Shown here: piece after piece, positions 8,453-17,240 of the stretch
Layout: every line of letters begins with the position of its first letter
Numbering within the stretch: position 1 is the stretch's first letter
Source: a virus
Strand: one strand, 5' to 3'
IMG/VR virus record: IMGVR_UViG_3300010148_003999
Coordinates: 1 to 50,697 of that record
Length of the DNA: 50,697 bases
Notes under the pieces: generated by a model
Seen by the model: the letters and a program-made list of their open reading frames with translations, nothing else
Told to the model about the DNA's origin: nothing
The model's database searches: none
Position numbers and translations under genes: made by a program

Positions 8453-9357
8453 AATATTCCTTTTTCTTTTAGTCTTTTATTTGTTAATTGTTGTAATGCA
8501 TAAAATTTTGAACCTTGTTCAATAGGAAGATGTTTCTTACTAGAATTATGCCAATGCCAAGCAAAAGATTCCAAAAAAAGATATTTATCACCAATACCAT
8601 TATTTAAGAACCAACCACTCTCTACATCTTCACTTAGTTTTACAGATTTTTTACTTATTAACCATTCAGTATTAAAAAATGGAGATGGAAAAATAGTAAA
8701 ATTAGGCCATTTTTTCCATAAATTAGCAAATAAATCTTTACCCCAAATAGTAGTTGCTGGAATAATTCTAGATTCTACAATTCCTTCTAATAATTTAAAC
8801 ATAAATTCACTCTCTTTAAATCCGGAAAGTACGGTAGCACAAGCTCCCTGCGAAGCAAAATCAGTGTCACCACCCCACTGGTACATATATTCTTGGTCCA
8901 GAATAGGTTTAAAATCTCTAAGAAATATTATATCCATATCAACCCAAACACCACCATATTTGTATAGTACTAATATTCTTAAAAGGTCACTTTGTAGGTA
9001 GTGTTTATCGTCCATGGCTTCTAGATGTGGTATCCCTTCTAAAATTGTACCTTTAGCTTCCTCTTTAGCATTCCATAATCTTAAATCTAAGTATTTTTTA
9101 TACGGTTGGATTAGTGGGTTATCATTTATGTCATAATCTGACCATATTATTAACTTACATTTATCTAAGTTTTGTGTAGCTAAAAAAGATTTAAGACACT
9201 CAACCTCTTTATCAGTTCTAAATTCGGTATAGATGTGGAATAAAGTTACATTTTCAGGGTAACTATAATCTTCATCTTTTATGTTACCCAACATAGTTTG
9301 GCAAGCCTCAAAATCCTTATAAAGGATTGGGTTTTTTTCGAAAGATATATCTATCAT
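8449..9357 (-). CDS. GT32-like glycosyltransferase with DXD motif
   Basis: A 302-residue protein. The core motif is LVLYKYGGVWVDMDIIFLRDF (mid-protein), the GGxYxDxD signature of the DXD-sugar-binding family that includes GT32 and capsule-type enzymes. The leader TLFHIYTEFRTDKEVECLKSF and the later HWHNSSKKH segment fit that family. It would transfer a hexose or amino sugar from a nucleotide donor with a divalent metal held by the two aspartates. It overlaps the following DUF6165-like gene by 4 bp. Acceptor unknown. Confidence 0.8.
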   Translation of the reverse strand: MIDISFEKNPILYKDFEACQTMLGNIKDEDYSYPENVTLFHIYTEFRTDKEVECLKSFLATQNLDKCKLIIWSDYDINDNPLIQPYKKYLDLRLWNAKEEAKGTILEGIPHLEAMDDKHYLQSDLLRILVLYKYGGVWVDMDIIFLRDFKPILDQEYMYQWGGDTDFASQGACATVLSGFKESEFMFKLLEGIVESRIIPATTIWGKDLFANLWKKWPNFTIFPSPFFNTEWLISKKSVKLSEDVESGWFLNNGIGDKYLFLESFAWHWHNSSKKHLPIEQGSKFYALQQLTNKRLKEKGIL

Positions 9358-9364
9358 ATTAGTA

Positions 9365-10201
9365 TTATTTTATATTTTTAATTTTATTAAAATGATAATC
9401 TATAGTCAAGAAATCTCTACTGAATAAAAAGTCAAAAGAATTATTAAACATTTCTTCACTAATAGATGATAGGTTTGTTACTGGTAGGTCGTTATCTTTA
9501 AAAGATTTTAATAATGGACCATCTTCCATTATAGGTACAGAACCAACCAAAATAGATTCGTAATGGCGGTGACAATCCCAACCGGCACCACGAAGAGATA
9601 AAATATACTTATATTTACTCATTTTATCTAAATAATCTTTAAATGATAATCTATCAGGTTCGGTAACAACAAATTTATTTTTAGTTAACTTTGATATTAT
9701 TGTATTTCTATCTTTAAATGTGTTAGAATGGTAAGGAATGTATATCTTATCTTCTTTGTCTTCCCAAGCAATTTGATTATTATAAAAACTATTTAATATA
9801 TTTTCATTACCACCTTCTCTCTCAGGCTCCTCAAAACCAATAGGTAACCAAATTAATTTTTTATTATATTCACTTGGTGGGTTGGTACAAAACCATTTAA
9901 TTAAATTTGGGTTATTAAGTATGTTAAGATATGATGTATCACCCTCATCAACAGAAAAAGAAGATACCCCACTGACTAAAATAAATTTAGTTTTTATTAA
10001 TGGTAGTACTTGTTTTTGGAATAAACCATTGTAGATATAATCAGTTTTTACAAATATTATGTCGCCATCTTCTAGTTTATTTATATCAAAACCATTTTTA
10101 TTTCCTCTACTAACACCACATGATTTATAAAATTCTTCTGACTCATCTATACAATGATGAGCTGGTTTAGTCATAAAGTTATAATTTATTAATTTAACCA
10201 T
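9365..10201 (-). CDS. Exostosin-like glycosyltransferase
   Basis: A 278-residue protein. The C-terminal half carries YILSLRGAGWDCHRHYESILVGSVPIME, resembling the donor-binding helix and loop of exostosin-like and related GT-B transferases, where R-G-x-G-x-D-x-H-R precedes an E-x-x-x-x-G-S-x-P motif. The N-terminal half is less conserved (HHCIDESEEFYKSCG, WLPIGFEEPEREGGN). It overlaps the upstream gene by 8 bp. It may add one residue of the glycan produced by this operon. The specific CAZy family is uncertain (GT47-like or an unclassified phage group). Confidence 0.65.
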   Translation of the reverse strand: MVKLINYNFMTKPAHHCIDESEEFYKSCGVSRGNKNGFDINKLEDGDIIFVKTDYIYNGLFQKQVLPLIKTKFILVSGVSSFSVDEGDTSYLNILNNPNLIKWFCTNPPSEYNKKLIWLPIGFEEPEREGGNENILNSFYNNQIAWEDKEDKIYIPYHSNTFKDRNTIISKLTKNKFVVTEPDRLSFKDYLDKMSKYKYILSLRGAGWDCHRHYESILVGSVPIMEDGPLLKSFKDNDLPVTNLSSISEEMFNNSFDFLFSRDFLTIDYHFNKIKNIK

Positions 10202-10901
10202 ATTTAATTACATTCCATTTTTTGTGTGTTAGGTTACCTAACGGTTGATTCCTAAAATCGTGATAGAAAATTTTGTCTGTTTTAGCGTATAAATCTATTA
10301 GAGATTTCATAGAACTTTCCATACAATGTATTTCTTCAGCCTCTTCTATTACTTTTATAAAATGAAAAATATTTTCACTAACATCATTCTCTAATACTAA
10401 TAAATTTTTATCTAAAAAATGACTACGATTAACCTCAAAACCCCTAGACTTATCATCATGCACGAAAATAAATTTTTCTTTTTTTGGGTTCAGTTTATCC
10501 ATCAAACTATTTTCACCCACATCATCACGTTTAACATAAAACATACTTGTTCTAATATAGTATGGCACATTAACTTGTTCATAAAAAAATTCCCAACAAT
10601 TTTTATCATACAATTCTTCTTTACCAAAAGGGTAGTTTTCAAATCCAATTCTTAAAAATTTATTACATGTACTAGTTTTATAATATTCTTCCGCCTGCAT
10701 AACCTCTTGAGGTCCACCAGGAATCTCAACCACCACAATATTATCTTCATCTCTATACATGTAATCAATCATTTTATAATAGTTAGATTTAGAAAAAATA
10801 TGTACCTTATCATATTCTTTTAAATAATTTCTTACCATTCCATTCATATCAAAATGGTCACCTAAACCTAAATGGTGGTGTATACACAATTCATTTTTCA
10901 T
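10194..10901 (-). CDS. Putative GT-B-like glycosyltransferase
   Basis: A 235-residue protein starting MKNELCIHHHLGLGDHFDMNG. The GLGDHFDMNGMVR segment recalls the N-terminal glycine loop of heptosyltransferase-like GT-B proteins (L-G-x-G-D). Later VIEEAEEIHCMESSMKSLIDLYA resembles their end-of-protein donor loop (cess-S-x-x-x-L-x-D). The protein is short for a full GT-B enzyme (usually over 300), so it may be a minimal version. It overlaps both neighbours by 4-8 bp. Function inferred from motif and context only. Confidence 0.5.
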   Translation of the reverse strand: MKNELCIHHHLGLGDHFDMNGMVRNYLKEYDKVHIFSKSNYYKMIDYMYRDEDNIVVVEIPGGPQEVMQAEEYYKTSTCNKFLRIGFENYPFGKEELYDKNCWEFFYEQVNVPYYIRTSMFYVKRDDVGENSLMDKLNPKKEKFIFVHDDKSRGFEVNRSHFLDKNLLVLENDVSENIFHFIKVIEEAEEIHCMESSMKSLIDLYAKTDKIFYHDFRNQPLGNLTHKKWNVIKYG

Positions 10902-11497
10902 ACATTATTCATTTTATATTTTATTATTCTTTCTTCCCACCCCATATTAGTATTCCAACCATGTATCCATTTTTTTGGATGACCAATAGGTAGGTCATGT
11001 TCTAAATCGTAAGTATTCTCGAATAAAGATAATTTTTCTTTGGATAAAGTTAAAGGGGTTGGGTGTTTTATGGGATTAAACACAAATAACTTATCTATAA
11101 TACCTTTATTTTCTAATATAGATTTTACCGCTTCATGCACTTGGATATGATGGTAATGTCCGTACTCACCGGATTCACCGTGAGTTAAAATCATAGACCA
11201 TTCTTTGCTGTTTATTTTTTCTTTTATTGGTGTGATTATGTCACCGTTAATAGGATTAGCTTGATTATTACTTCTCCACCCCGTATCTACAAAATCTAAC
11301 ATGGTTGTATTACACTCTAAATAAGAACTTACATTTTTTAAAAACATAGGTATTCTAAACTTACTTTGATGGTCTGGTGTCACAACACAAAGTATATCCC
11401 ATTGTCCTTTTTCTTTTAGTAATTTTTCACCAGCCCAGATTAATTCATCATCAGCATGTGCTATCACCATTAACTTAGTTGTGTTTTTATAAATCAT
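10898..11497 (-). CDS. PIG-L (LmbE) family N-acetylsugar deacetylase
   Basis: A 199-residue protein with the family signature near the start: VIAHADDELIWAG, giving His14, Asp16, Asp17 and Glu18. The second zinc-ligand region is HGESGEYGHYHHIQVHEAV in the middle. These enzymes remove the acetyl group from N-acetylglucosamine or related sugars. It is compact compared with the usual 220-270 residues. It overlaps both neighbours by 4 bp (ATGA type), so it is translationally coupled with a methyltransferase-like gene and a glycosyltransferase-like gene. The substrate could be a sugar already attached to the glycan. Confidence 0.85.
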   Translation of the reverse strand: MIYKNTTKLMVIAHADDELIWAGEKLLKEKGQWDILCVVTPDHQSKFRIPMFLKNVSSYLECNTTMLDFVDTGWRSNNQANPINGDIITPIKEKINSKEWSMILTHGESGEYGHYHHIQVHEAVKSILENKGIIDKLFVFNPIKHPTPLTLSKEKLSLFENTYDLEHDLPIGHPKKWIHGWNTNMGWEERIIKYKMNNV

Positions 11498-12045
11498 TTT
11501 TTTTGTAAAAATCTAATATCCCAAATTGTACCCCATCTAGGACACTCCACAACTTCGTGAGAATTAAAACCCATAACGGAAACTAGTTCAAAATTAGGGA
11601 ATATAAACTCATCCACATTAATTTTATATTCCAAATCCTCCTCAACTCTATCCCCATGTAAAATATACAAACCACCAGGTTTTAATAATTTAAGTATAGT
11701 TTCGATATACTTCTTTTGTTCTTTTTGAGAAAATCTAATTCCATTCCAACCTAATACCCCAAAATCTAATATACAATCAAATTTATTTTCATTACCAGGA
11801 TATTTTTCTAAACATTCTTGTACCGTACAATGAAAAAAACCATCATTATTTTCACAAACTCTATAAGGTTCTAATTGCCAATATTTAACAGAGTCATTAT
11901 CAATAAACTTATTACAATCGAAATTGTAGTCCTCAACACCTAAATCTAGTATAGTTCCTTGATTGATATACGACCCTATATTATCGTATATTTTTTTAAT
12001 AAAAATTTTATCTGTGGCTGTTGACCAGTGTGAATGTGAACTCAT
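11494..12045 (-). CDS. Class I SAM-dependent methyltransferase-like protein
   Basis: A 183-residue protein. Motif I is degenerate: GTILDLGVEDYNFDCNKF rather than DxGxGxG. The acidic residue at the end of strand 2 appears in YWQLEPYRVC, and motif IV is FDCILDFGVLGWNG, followed by LLKPGGLYILHGD, a typical post-motif segment. It probably binds S-adenosylmethionine and methylates a sugar or lipid, but the altered glycine loop leaves this uncertain. It lies 3 bp after a glycosyltransferase gene and overlaps the PIG-L gene by 4 bp. Confidence 0.65.
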   Translation of the reverse strand: MSSHSHWSTATDKIFIKKIYDNIGSYINQGTILDLGVEDYNFDCNKFIDNDSVKYWQLEPYRVCENNDGFFHCTVQECLEKYPGNENKFDCILDFGVLGWNGIRFSQKEQKKYIETILKLLKPGGLYILHGDRVEEDLEYKINVDEFIFPNFELVSVMGFNSHEVVECPRWGTIWDIRFLQKK

Positions 12046-12047
12046 AA

Positions 12048-12803
12048 TTATTGGTAGTTACTCATTACAGGATAGGTTAAATCCTGGTCTATATTTTTAT
12101 GGTATTTTAAAGTTAGTGGGTGGTATACATGTCCGTGTAGTACCGCCCAAGGTATTGGATATTTAGATTTTTCTCCTGTATTTGGATTTACGTGGTTATA
12201 AGAGTCTCTAGGCCATTGAGATGGGTATTTTTTTAATTCTTCTAGATACCCATCCATCTTTTCATTTAATGCTTTCCACCAATCACGAGTAAAAGGGGTA
12301 TCTTTTTTACAAATCATTAAACCACACCCAATTAATTTAGTCCAGTTATTTCTTAAATGTTGTGATGTCCAAGAACTACCATCTTCACTAAGTGTATATT
12401 CTCTACAGTTTAGTGATTTTTTTGGGTCTAATCTACAGTCTTCTAGACAAGCTACATGATTTGGTTCTCTTTCTGCGTACCCTATAGCATATAGATTTTC
12501 GTTTTGATTTAATCTATCAAAGTATTCAGTCCAGGGTTTGGAGGTTTGTTTAATGTCACTATACCCACCACCATAGTGATGCATAAAATAACATTTTAAA
12601 TAATCTCCTTTTTGTATTGGTGAAAGGTATTGATAACCTTCATGTAATGGATAATCAGGTAAGATATAATCTTTTAAATTATCCTTATCTATAAATACAA
12701 TATTACCCCCAGGAGCTATTTTCATTGATTCTAAGGACCTTTTTCTATTTTCTGATAGTTCGTTATCACCAGTCCACCAACAGTACGTAGTGTAGTTTTT
12801 CAT
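12048..12803 (-). CDS. Capsule-type glycosyltransferase (GT32-like)
   Basis: A 251-residue protein with YLKCYFMHHYGGGYSDIKQTSKPW, the GGxYxD core of the DXD sugar-binding family but with Lys in place of the second aspartate. It begins KNYTTYCWWTGDNELSENRK. The middle part contains GCGLMICKKDTPFTRDWW, also seen in capsule-type transferases. Because the second acidic residue is changed, metal use may differ from the paralogue at 8449-9357. It is 2 bp from the next GT2-like gene upstream. Substrate unknown. Confidence 0.7.
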   Translation of the reverse strand: MKNYTTYCWWTGDNELSENRKRSLESMKIAPGGNIVFIDKDNLKDYILPDYPLHEGYQYLSPIQKGDYLKCYFMHHYGGGYSDIKQTSKPWTEYFDRLNQNENLYAIGYAEREPNHVACLEDCRLDPKKSLNCREYTLSEDGSSWTSQHLRNNWTKLIGCGLMICKKDTPFTRDWWKALNEKMDGYLEELKKYPSQWPRDSYNHVNPNTGEKSKYPIPWAVLHGHVYHPLTLKYHKNIDQDLTYPVMSNYQ

Positions 12804-12804
12804 A

Positions 12805-13455
12805 TTATAAATTATAATTCATTAATATTTCGTCATAGTAAAATACATTATATTCTTTTTTCATTAATTCACCAGCAAATTTACAATCTGCAGCTCTTCT
12901 ATCGTATTGATATTTTACTTTTTCTGATATTTCTTTTTTTATTGTTATGGGTCCATGTGCTATATTACATTCTGGGTTAGCACGAAGTTGGCCACCACCC
13001 AAACCATTATCAGGTTTCCACCAACACTTAAAAACACTAGAAGTTTTAAAATCTAAAGATTCAAATTTTTTATTATTTGTTTGATAACTGTGTACCAAGG
13101 CATCACAATTATAGTTATTAAAAACTTCTTTTGTCAGTTCAATTCTTTGTGGGTGAGGAATATCATCAACATCAAAAAATTGAATTATGTCCATATTTGA
13201 TTTTTTAGCTCCTTCATTTCTAGCTTTACCTTCTGAGTGTCTATCTAAAGAATTTGTGGTTACAACAGGTATATTTTTACCATTTATTTCTATGCTATCT
13301 ATGTCTAGTAATAAGTTTTCTTTCATTCCACTAGAAGATATTATTAATTCATCAGGAGCCACAGTTTGTTTTTTACACTCTTCTAATAAATTATTTAATA
13401 AATGATAATCACCATCATAACAAGTTATACATAAAGATAATGTTTTATTTCTCAT
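12805..13455 (-). CDS. GT2-like glycosyltransferase
   Basis: A 216-residue GT-A protein. LSLCITCYDGDYHLLNNLL (residues 6-24) is the first strand and helix. EGKARNEGAKKSNMDIIQFFDVDDIPHP contains the ARNxG helix and the DVDD acidic cluster that binds metal and nucleotide. It is short but complete for the catalytic domain. It overlaps the GalE-like gene by 11 bp. It likely acts in the same glycan pathway. Confidence 0.82.
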   Translation of the reverse strand: MRNKTLSLCITCYDGDYHLLNNLLEECKKQTVAPDELIISSSGMKENLLLDIDSIEINGKNIPVVTTNSLDRHSEGKARNEGAKKSNMDIIQFFDVDDIPHPQRIELTKEVFNNYNCDALVHSYQTNNKKFESLDFKTSSVFKCWWKPDNGLGGGQLRANPECNIAHGPITIKKEISEKVKYQYDRRAADCKFAGELMKKEYNVFYYDEILMNYNL

Positions 13456-14362
13456 TTTTTAAACTTACTTTTAACCAGTTATTTAAATCACCTTCAGCTG
13501 ACCAATTTAAATCTAAATCAATTTTAGCATTTTCAGCTATAGAATTTTTAGGTTCTATTCTTTTTTCACCATATTTTTTTTCACCACCAAACATAGAGGC
13601 TATTTCATTTACTGTGAATGCATTACCAGTACCCACATTATATATTTCCCCGTTAAATTTTTTTGTTGATTCTGCTGATAAAATATTAGCTTTTACAATG
13701 TCACTTACATGGACAAAATCTCTTTTTTGTTCACCATCATTTACAATATTAAGTGCCTGACCATTTTTATGTTGTTCCATAAAAATAGATATTACACTTC
13801 TATAAGCACCTTTATTAGGCATCCTATCACCATAGGCGTTGAAGTATCTTAGGCATACTGTATCTAACTCATATATACTAGAGTATAATTTACAATACTG
13901 TTCACCAACTAGTTTATGTAAAGCATAAGGACTTAAAGGATTTATAGGGTGATTTTCATCTATGGGTGTATATACAGGATTACCATAAACAGCTGAACTA
14001 CTACTAAATATAAATCTATTTACGCCTATATTTTTACTTAACTCTAACATATTAATTAAAGACTCTAGATTATTATTGTCTGTTGGATTTTCTATAGAGT
14101 ATTGTACTTGTGGAGTGGCCGCCAAATGAAAAACAGTATCTACCCCTTTAAAGTATTTCATTGGAAATAGTTGTGACTCTAATTTAGTCGTATCTATTTT
14201 ATTTATATCTAATTTTAATAGTAAAGAATTTTTATTTATATTTTTTTGTAAACCAGTAGACAAATTATCAAGAACAATAACTTGTATACCTTTATCGATT
14301 AAACTATCTACTAGGTGAGAGCCTATGAAACCAGCACCTCCAGTTACTATTACTTTTTTCAT
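13445..14362 (-). CDS. NAD-dependent sugar epimerase, GalE-like
   Basis: A 305-residue extended short-chain dehydrogenase. The NAD-binding loop is TGGAGFIGS (residues 7-15). The catalytic serine lies in FSSSSAVYG (119-127), with Tyr146 and Lys150 in SPYALHK. LRYFNAYGDR is also typical. The pattern fits UDP-glucose or UDP-N-acetylglucosamine 4-epimerases (GalE/WbpP/WbgU-type) more than dehydratases. It would give the pathway UDP-galactose, UDP-GalNAc or a related donor. It is 1 bp after the FkbM gene and overlaps the next gene by 11 bp. Confidence 0.85.
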   Translation of the reverse strand: MKKVIVTGGAGFIGSHLVDSLIDKGIQVIVLDNLSTGLQKNINKNSLLLKLDINKIDTTKLESQLFPMKYFKGVDTVFHLAATPQVQYSIENPTDNNNLESLINMLELSKNIGVNRFIFSSSSAVYGNPVYTPIDENHPINPLSPYALHKLVGEQYCKLYSSIYELDTVCLRYFNAYGDRMPNKGAYRSVISIFMEQHKNGQALNIVNDGEQKRDFVHVSDIVKANILSAESTKKFNGEIYNVGTGNAFTVNEIASMFGGEKKYGEKRIEPKNSIAENAKIDLDLNWSAEGDLNNWLKVSLKNEK

Positions 14363-14363
14363 A

Positions 14364-14987
14364 TTAATTATCTTTTTTACATAAACATTGATAGGACCTC
14401 TCCTCAGTATCTATATTCACAGGTGAATCATATTGTATGTCATAACAAGAAAATCCGTATTTAACCAGTAATAAATTTTTTATAATATCCCAGTCTTCAT
14501 CCATATGACACTCAACCAATAAATGTTTTACCTTTGACACAACACCCGATAAACCTTCTAAAACTTTTATTTCAGCACCTTCTACATCAATTTTAATTAA
14601 ATCAATACTATCTTCTTTGTTTAGTAGAGTATCTAACCTAATACTTTCTATTGAACCTATTTTATCGTTAATATTTCTATTCGCGTCAAAGCCTAATATA
14701 TTTGTAGTTTGTGTGTGTCCACCATCGTGATAGAAATCCACAACACTATTGGTATCAGAAACAGCTTTATTTAATAGAATAACATTTTTATTTACATTAA
14801 AGGTATTTTGTAATCGACTAAAAGTAGAAGGATTTAATTCTATAGAATATATTTTACCCTCATCCTTTATAATTTGGGTGAAAAAATTAGTGTAAACCCC
14901 AAGATGTGCACCGACATCTACAACTACACTACTTTCATTTAAAAGTTTACTTAGATACTCAAAATTTTTTACGTCATGATGGTCCAT
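14364..14987 (-). CDS. FkbM-family methyltransferase
   Basis: A 207-residue SAM-dependent methyltransferase. Motif I is VVVDVGAHLGVYT (about residues 19-31), with the ribose-binding glutamate in IYSIELNPSTFSRL. The FkbM hallmark DLIKIDVEGAEIKVLEGL follows. Family members O-methylate sugars in capsules, glycolipids and antibiotics. Upstream lie 38 bp of AT-rich sequence, one of the few visible gaps in the operon, with no clear promoter. It probably caps or modifies a sugar in the glycan made here. Confidence 0.88.
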   Translation of the reverse strand: MDHHDVKNFEYLSKLLNESSVVVDVGAHLGVYTNFFTQIIKDEGKIYSIELNPSTFSRLQNTFNVNKNVILLNKAVSDTNSVVDFYHDGGHTQTTNILGFDANRNINDKIGSIESIRLDTLLNKEDSIDLIKIDVEGAEIKVLEGLSGVVSKVKHLLVECHMDEDWDIIKNLLLVKYGFSCYDIQYDSPVNIDTEERSYQCLCKKDN

Positions 14988-15025
14988 ATTAAAATATATG
15001 TATTATTTACAATATCGTAAATATT

Positions 15026-15853
15026 TTAATCAAGAAATTCGGAACCAAAAGTTACTAAGTCTTTGTTATAATTTTCTTTTATAAATTTTAAATAACCTTT
15101 ATGTTCACACATTTTATCATACACACCACAATCAAATTTAATATTACCTAATATTTCTTTTGGTGTTTTAATTGACATGAAATCTAAGTTGTTAACTACG
15201 GGGTCATATCTTTGATTTATAAATGTAACTGGGTGATTGTATTTAACATATTCATAATGTTTGTACCATAATTGTTTTAAGGCATAAAATTTGGTGTTAA
15301 TTGATTGTAGATGAATTACACCGTAATCTTTGGTGAATTTTTTTTGTAAATTTACTTGTGGTGTTCTAGGTGTGTGATATTTCCACAAAGCTAAATTAAA
15401 TTTACCTGTATGTTTAAGGGGTAAAATAAAACTACGATGATTATTTATATAAGATGGGTCATTTCTAGTTTCGTTTAAAGTATTGTTAACTACGTTATAC
15501 CAGTATAGATAAGTGTCTTCTGTTTCATAACTGTTAATAACATCGGTAAAATTATTGACTAGGTTATCCGATAATAATTCATCACAATCCATAGCGATAA
15601 CATGAGTAGCACCATTATCTCTACTATACTCTAACATTCTAGACCTGTTATGAGACTCGTTGAACTCTTCTAAACCGTCATTAATTATAACAGCTCTATC
15701 ACCTAAATGATTTTTTATAATATTAACCGTATCATCTGTAGAATTATCATTATAAAATATGAATTTTTCTATAGGATAATTAACCCATGTAGGTAATAAT
15801 TCAGTTAACAATAACTCTTCATTTTTTGTCATTACATTAGCGTGTACTCTCAT
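15026..15853 (-). CDS. GT92/GT2-like glycosyltransferase
   Basis: A 275-residue protein starting MRVHANVMTKNEELLLTELL, where VMTKNE and the following FIFYNDNSTDDT match the first and second strands of GT92-like and GT2-like enzymes. ATHVIAMDCDELL gives a DxD cluster (DCDE). HTGKFNLALWKYHTP and GVIHLQSINTK resemble the late acceptor-side region and its metal-binding histidine. The gene overlaps the upstream transferase by 4 bp and is followed by the 38 bp gap before FkbM. Donor and acceptor unknown. Confidence 0.8.
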   Translation of the reverse strand: MRVHANVMTKNEELLLTELLPTWVNYPIEKFIFYNDNSTDDTVNIIKNHLGDRAVIINDGLEEFNESHNRSRMLEYSRDNGATHVIAMDCDELLSDNLVNNFTDVINSYETEDTYLYWYNVVNNTLNETRNDPSYINNHRSFILPLKHTGKFNLALWKYHTPRTPQVNLQKKFTKDYGVIHLQSINTKFYALKQLWYKHYEYVKYNHPVTFINQRYDPVVNNLDFMSIKTPKEILGNIKFDCGVYDKMCEHKGYLKFIKENYNKDLVTFGSEFLD

Positions 15854-16545
15854 AGTTTTATATTGTGTAAATTATTGTATACATAGTCAGTAAAATACGC
15901 ATCATCATCTAATATTTTATCGTCACCATCATAGGCTTGTCCTATGAAGTGTTTTGGGTCTCTTTTAAATTTATATGGATGAGCAGGACCAAAACGATTA
16001 GTTAATATTTCATCATGTACAAAAGAAGAGTCCTTAATTAAAGGCCAAATTTTTTCTCTTAAAAAGTTTTGGTCAACTTGCCAAAAATCACCTTTTACAT
16101 AATCAGATATTAATTCGTTTATATTAGTTAAAACATTACATTTAACACCCCACATACCACCTAAAATTTCAGTGGAATGATAAGGGTGGTCTCGCATTAT
16201 ATGAAAACCTTTATCACTCTTTAACCATTCATCTACGGCATGTGATTCTCTACTAGTTAATCTACTATCTGTATCTCGTGACAACATAACATCAACCGAC
16301 TTATCGGCCGCAGCAGAAAAACGCCAAAACATACCAGTCCAATCTCCCATTATACCCATTTCAACTATCTCCGTATTATCAAAAGAATTTAATTTTTCTA
16401 GTATTTTAGACGGTATACAATTAGACACATAATATCTACAAATCCAATCAGGATATACTAATTGAGCTAATTCAGCATTTCGTACAGCACCGATAGTATA
16501 CCGTGGGTTATCCCCCCACAAACTAAAACAAATTACTTTTTTCAT
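15850..16545 (-). CDS. Putative glycosyltransferase with DTD motif
   Basis: A 231-residue protein that starts KKVICFSLWGDNPRYTIGAV. A mid-protein DVMLSRDTDSRLTSRE segment gives an acidic DxD-like cluster with flanking Arg, and DHPYHSTEILGGMWGVK follows. This combination occurs in uncharacterised glycan-locus proteins of viruses and bacteria and looks like a GT-A transferase. It overlaps both neighbours by 4 bp. I cannot assign a CAZy family. Confidence 0.6.
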   Translation of the reverse strand: MKKVICFSLWGDNPRYTIGAVRNAELAQLVYPDWICRYYVSNCIPSKILEKLNSFDNTEIVEMGIMGDWTGMFWRFSAAADKSVDVMLSRDTDSRLTSRESHAVDEWLKSDKGFHIMRDHPYHSTEILGGMWGVKCNVLTNINELISDYVKGDFWQVDQNFLREKIWPLIKDSSFVHDEILTNRFGPAHPYKFKRDPKHFIGQAYDGDDKILDDDAYFTDYVYNNLHNIKL

Positions 16546-17237
16546 TTATATAATTTTCTTATTTCAGTGTCTTGTCTAACATGTTCTTGAAATGTAGAAC
16601 GGTCAGAACTAACACCTTTTGGGTTATCATAGTAAGTTCCTATGTAATCATTTAATTTTAAAAATTTACAACCTTTTTTTGATAATCTTAACCACATTTC
16701 ATAATCACCGGAAATAGTATACTTTGGGTTAAATAAACCATTATTAATAATTGTAGATTTTTTTAGTATTGGAAATGGACCAAATATACAATTAGCTAGA
16801 AGTGTTTGATGGGTATAATTAGGCCAATTTTGTATCCCCTTTATAACTGTATGTTTTTCATCACCACAAACTAAACTATTAGCATAAGTTATATCTATTT
16901 CTGGATTTTGAATCATTGTTTCGTGTAGTGTTAACAAAGCTCCTGGAAATAACCTATCATCAGTATTAAAATTTATAACAAATTCACTATCACTATTTTT
17001 AATAGCCATATTCCAAGCTTCGTAAATTGTAATTCTAGTATTATTTTCTATTACTTTTTTAGTTATACCACTTCTAAATTTATAATTTTTAATTGTTTTT
17101 AGTGAATGGTCGTTAGAGTTAGCATCTACAAATATAATAGTAAAGTTATCTAAAAGTTGGTTGTTAACTGATTCCAAATAACCATCAATCCACCTATCTG
17201 AATTATAATTTGAACATAAAACTGTTAATGTTTCCAT
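16542..17237 (-). CDS. GT2 glycosyltransferase
   Basis: A 231-residue GT-A enzyme. LTVLCSNYNSDRWIDGYLESV (residues 4-24) and FTIIFVDANSNDHSL are the first two strands. EFVINFNTDDRLFPGAL has the NTDD acidic cluster. ISGDYEMWLRLSKKG is the ED/DY-type motif that carries the catalytic base in GT2 enzymes. Family assignment is good; sugar specificity is not visible. It overlaps the downstream gene by 4 bp and lies 3 bp after the two-domain transferase. Confidence 0.87.
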   Translation of the reverse strand: METLTVLCSNYNSDRWIDGYLESVNNQLLDNFTIIFVDANSNDHSLKTIKNYKFRSGITKKVIENNTRITIYEAWNMAIKNSDSEFVINFNTDDRLFPGALLTLHETMIQNPEIDITYANSLVCGDEKHTVIKGIQNWPNYTHQTLLANCIFGPFPILKKSTIINNGLFNPKYTISGDYEMWLRLSKKGCKFLKLNDYIGTYYDNPKGVSSDRSTFQEHVRQDTEIRKLYK

Positions 17238-17240
17238 ATT

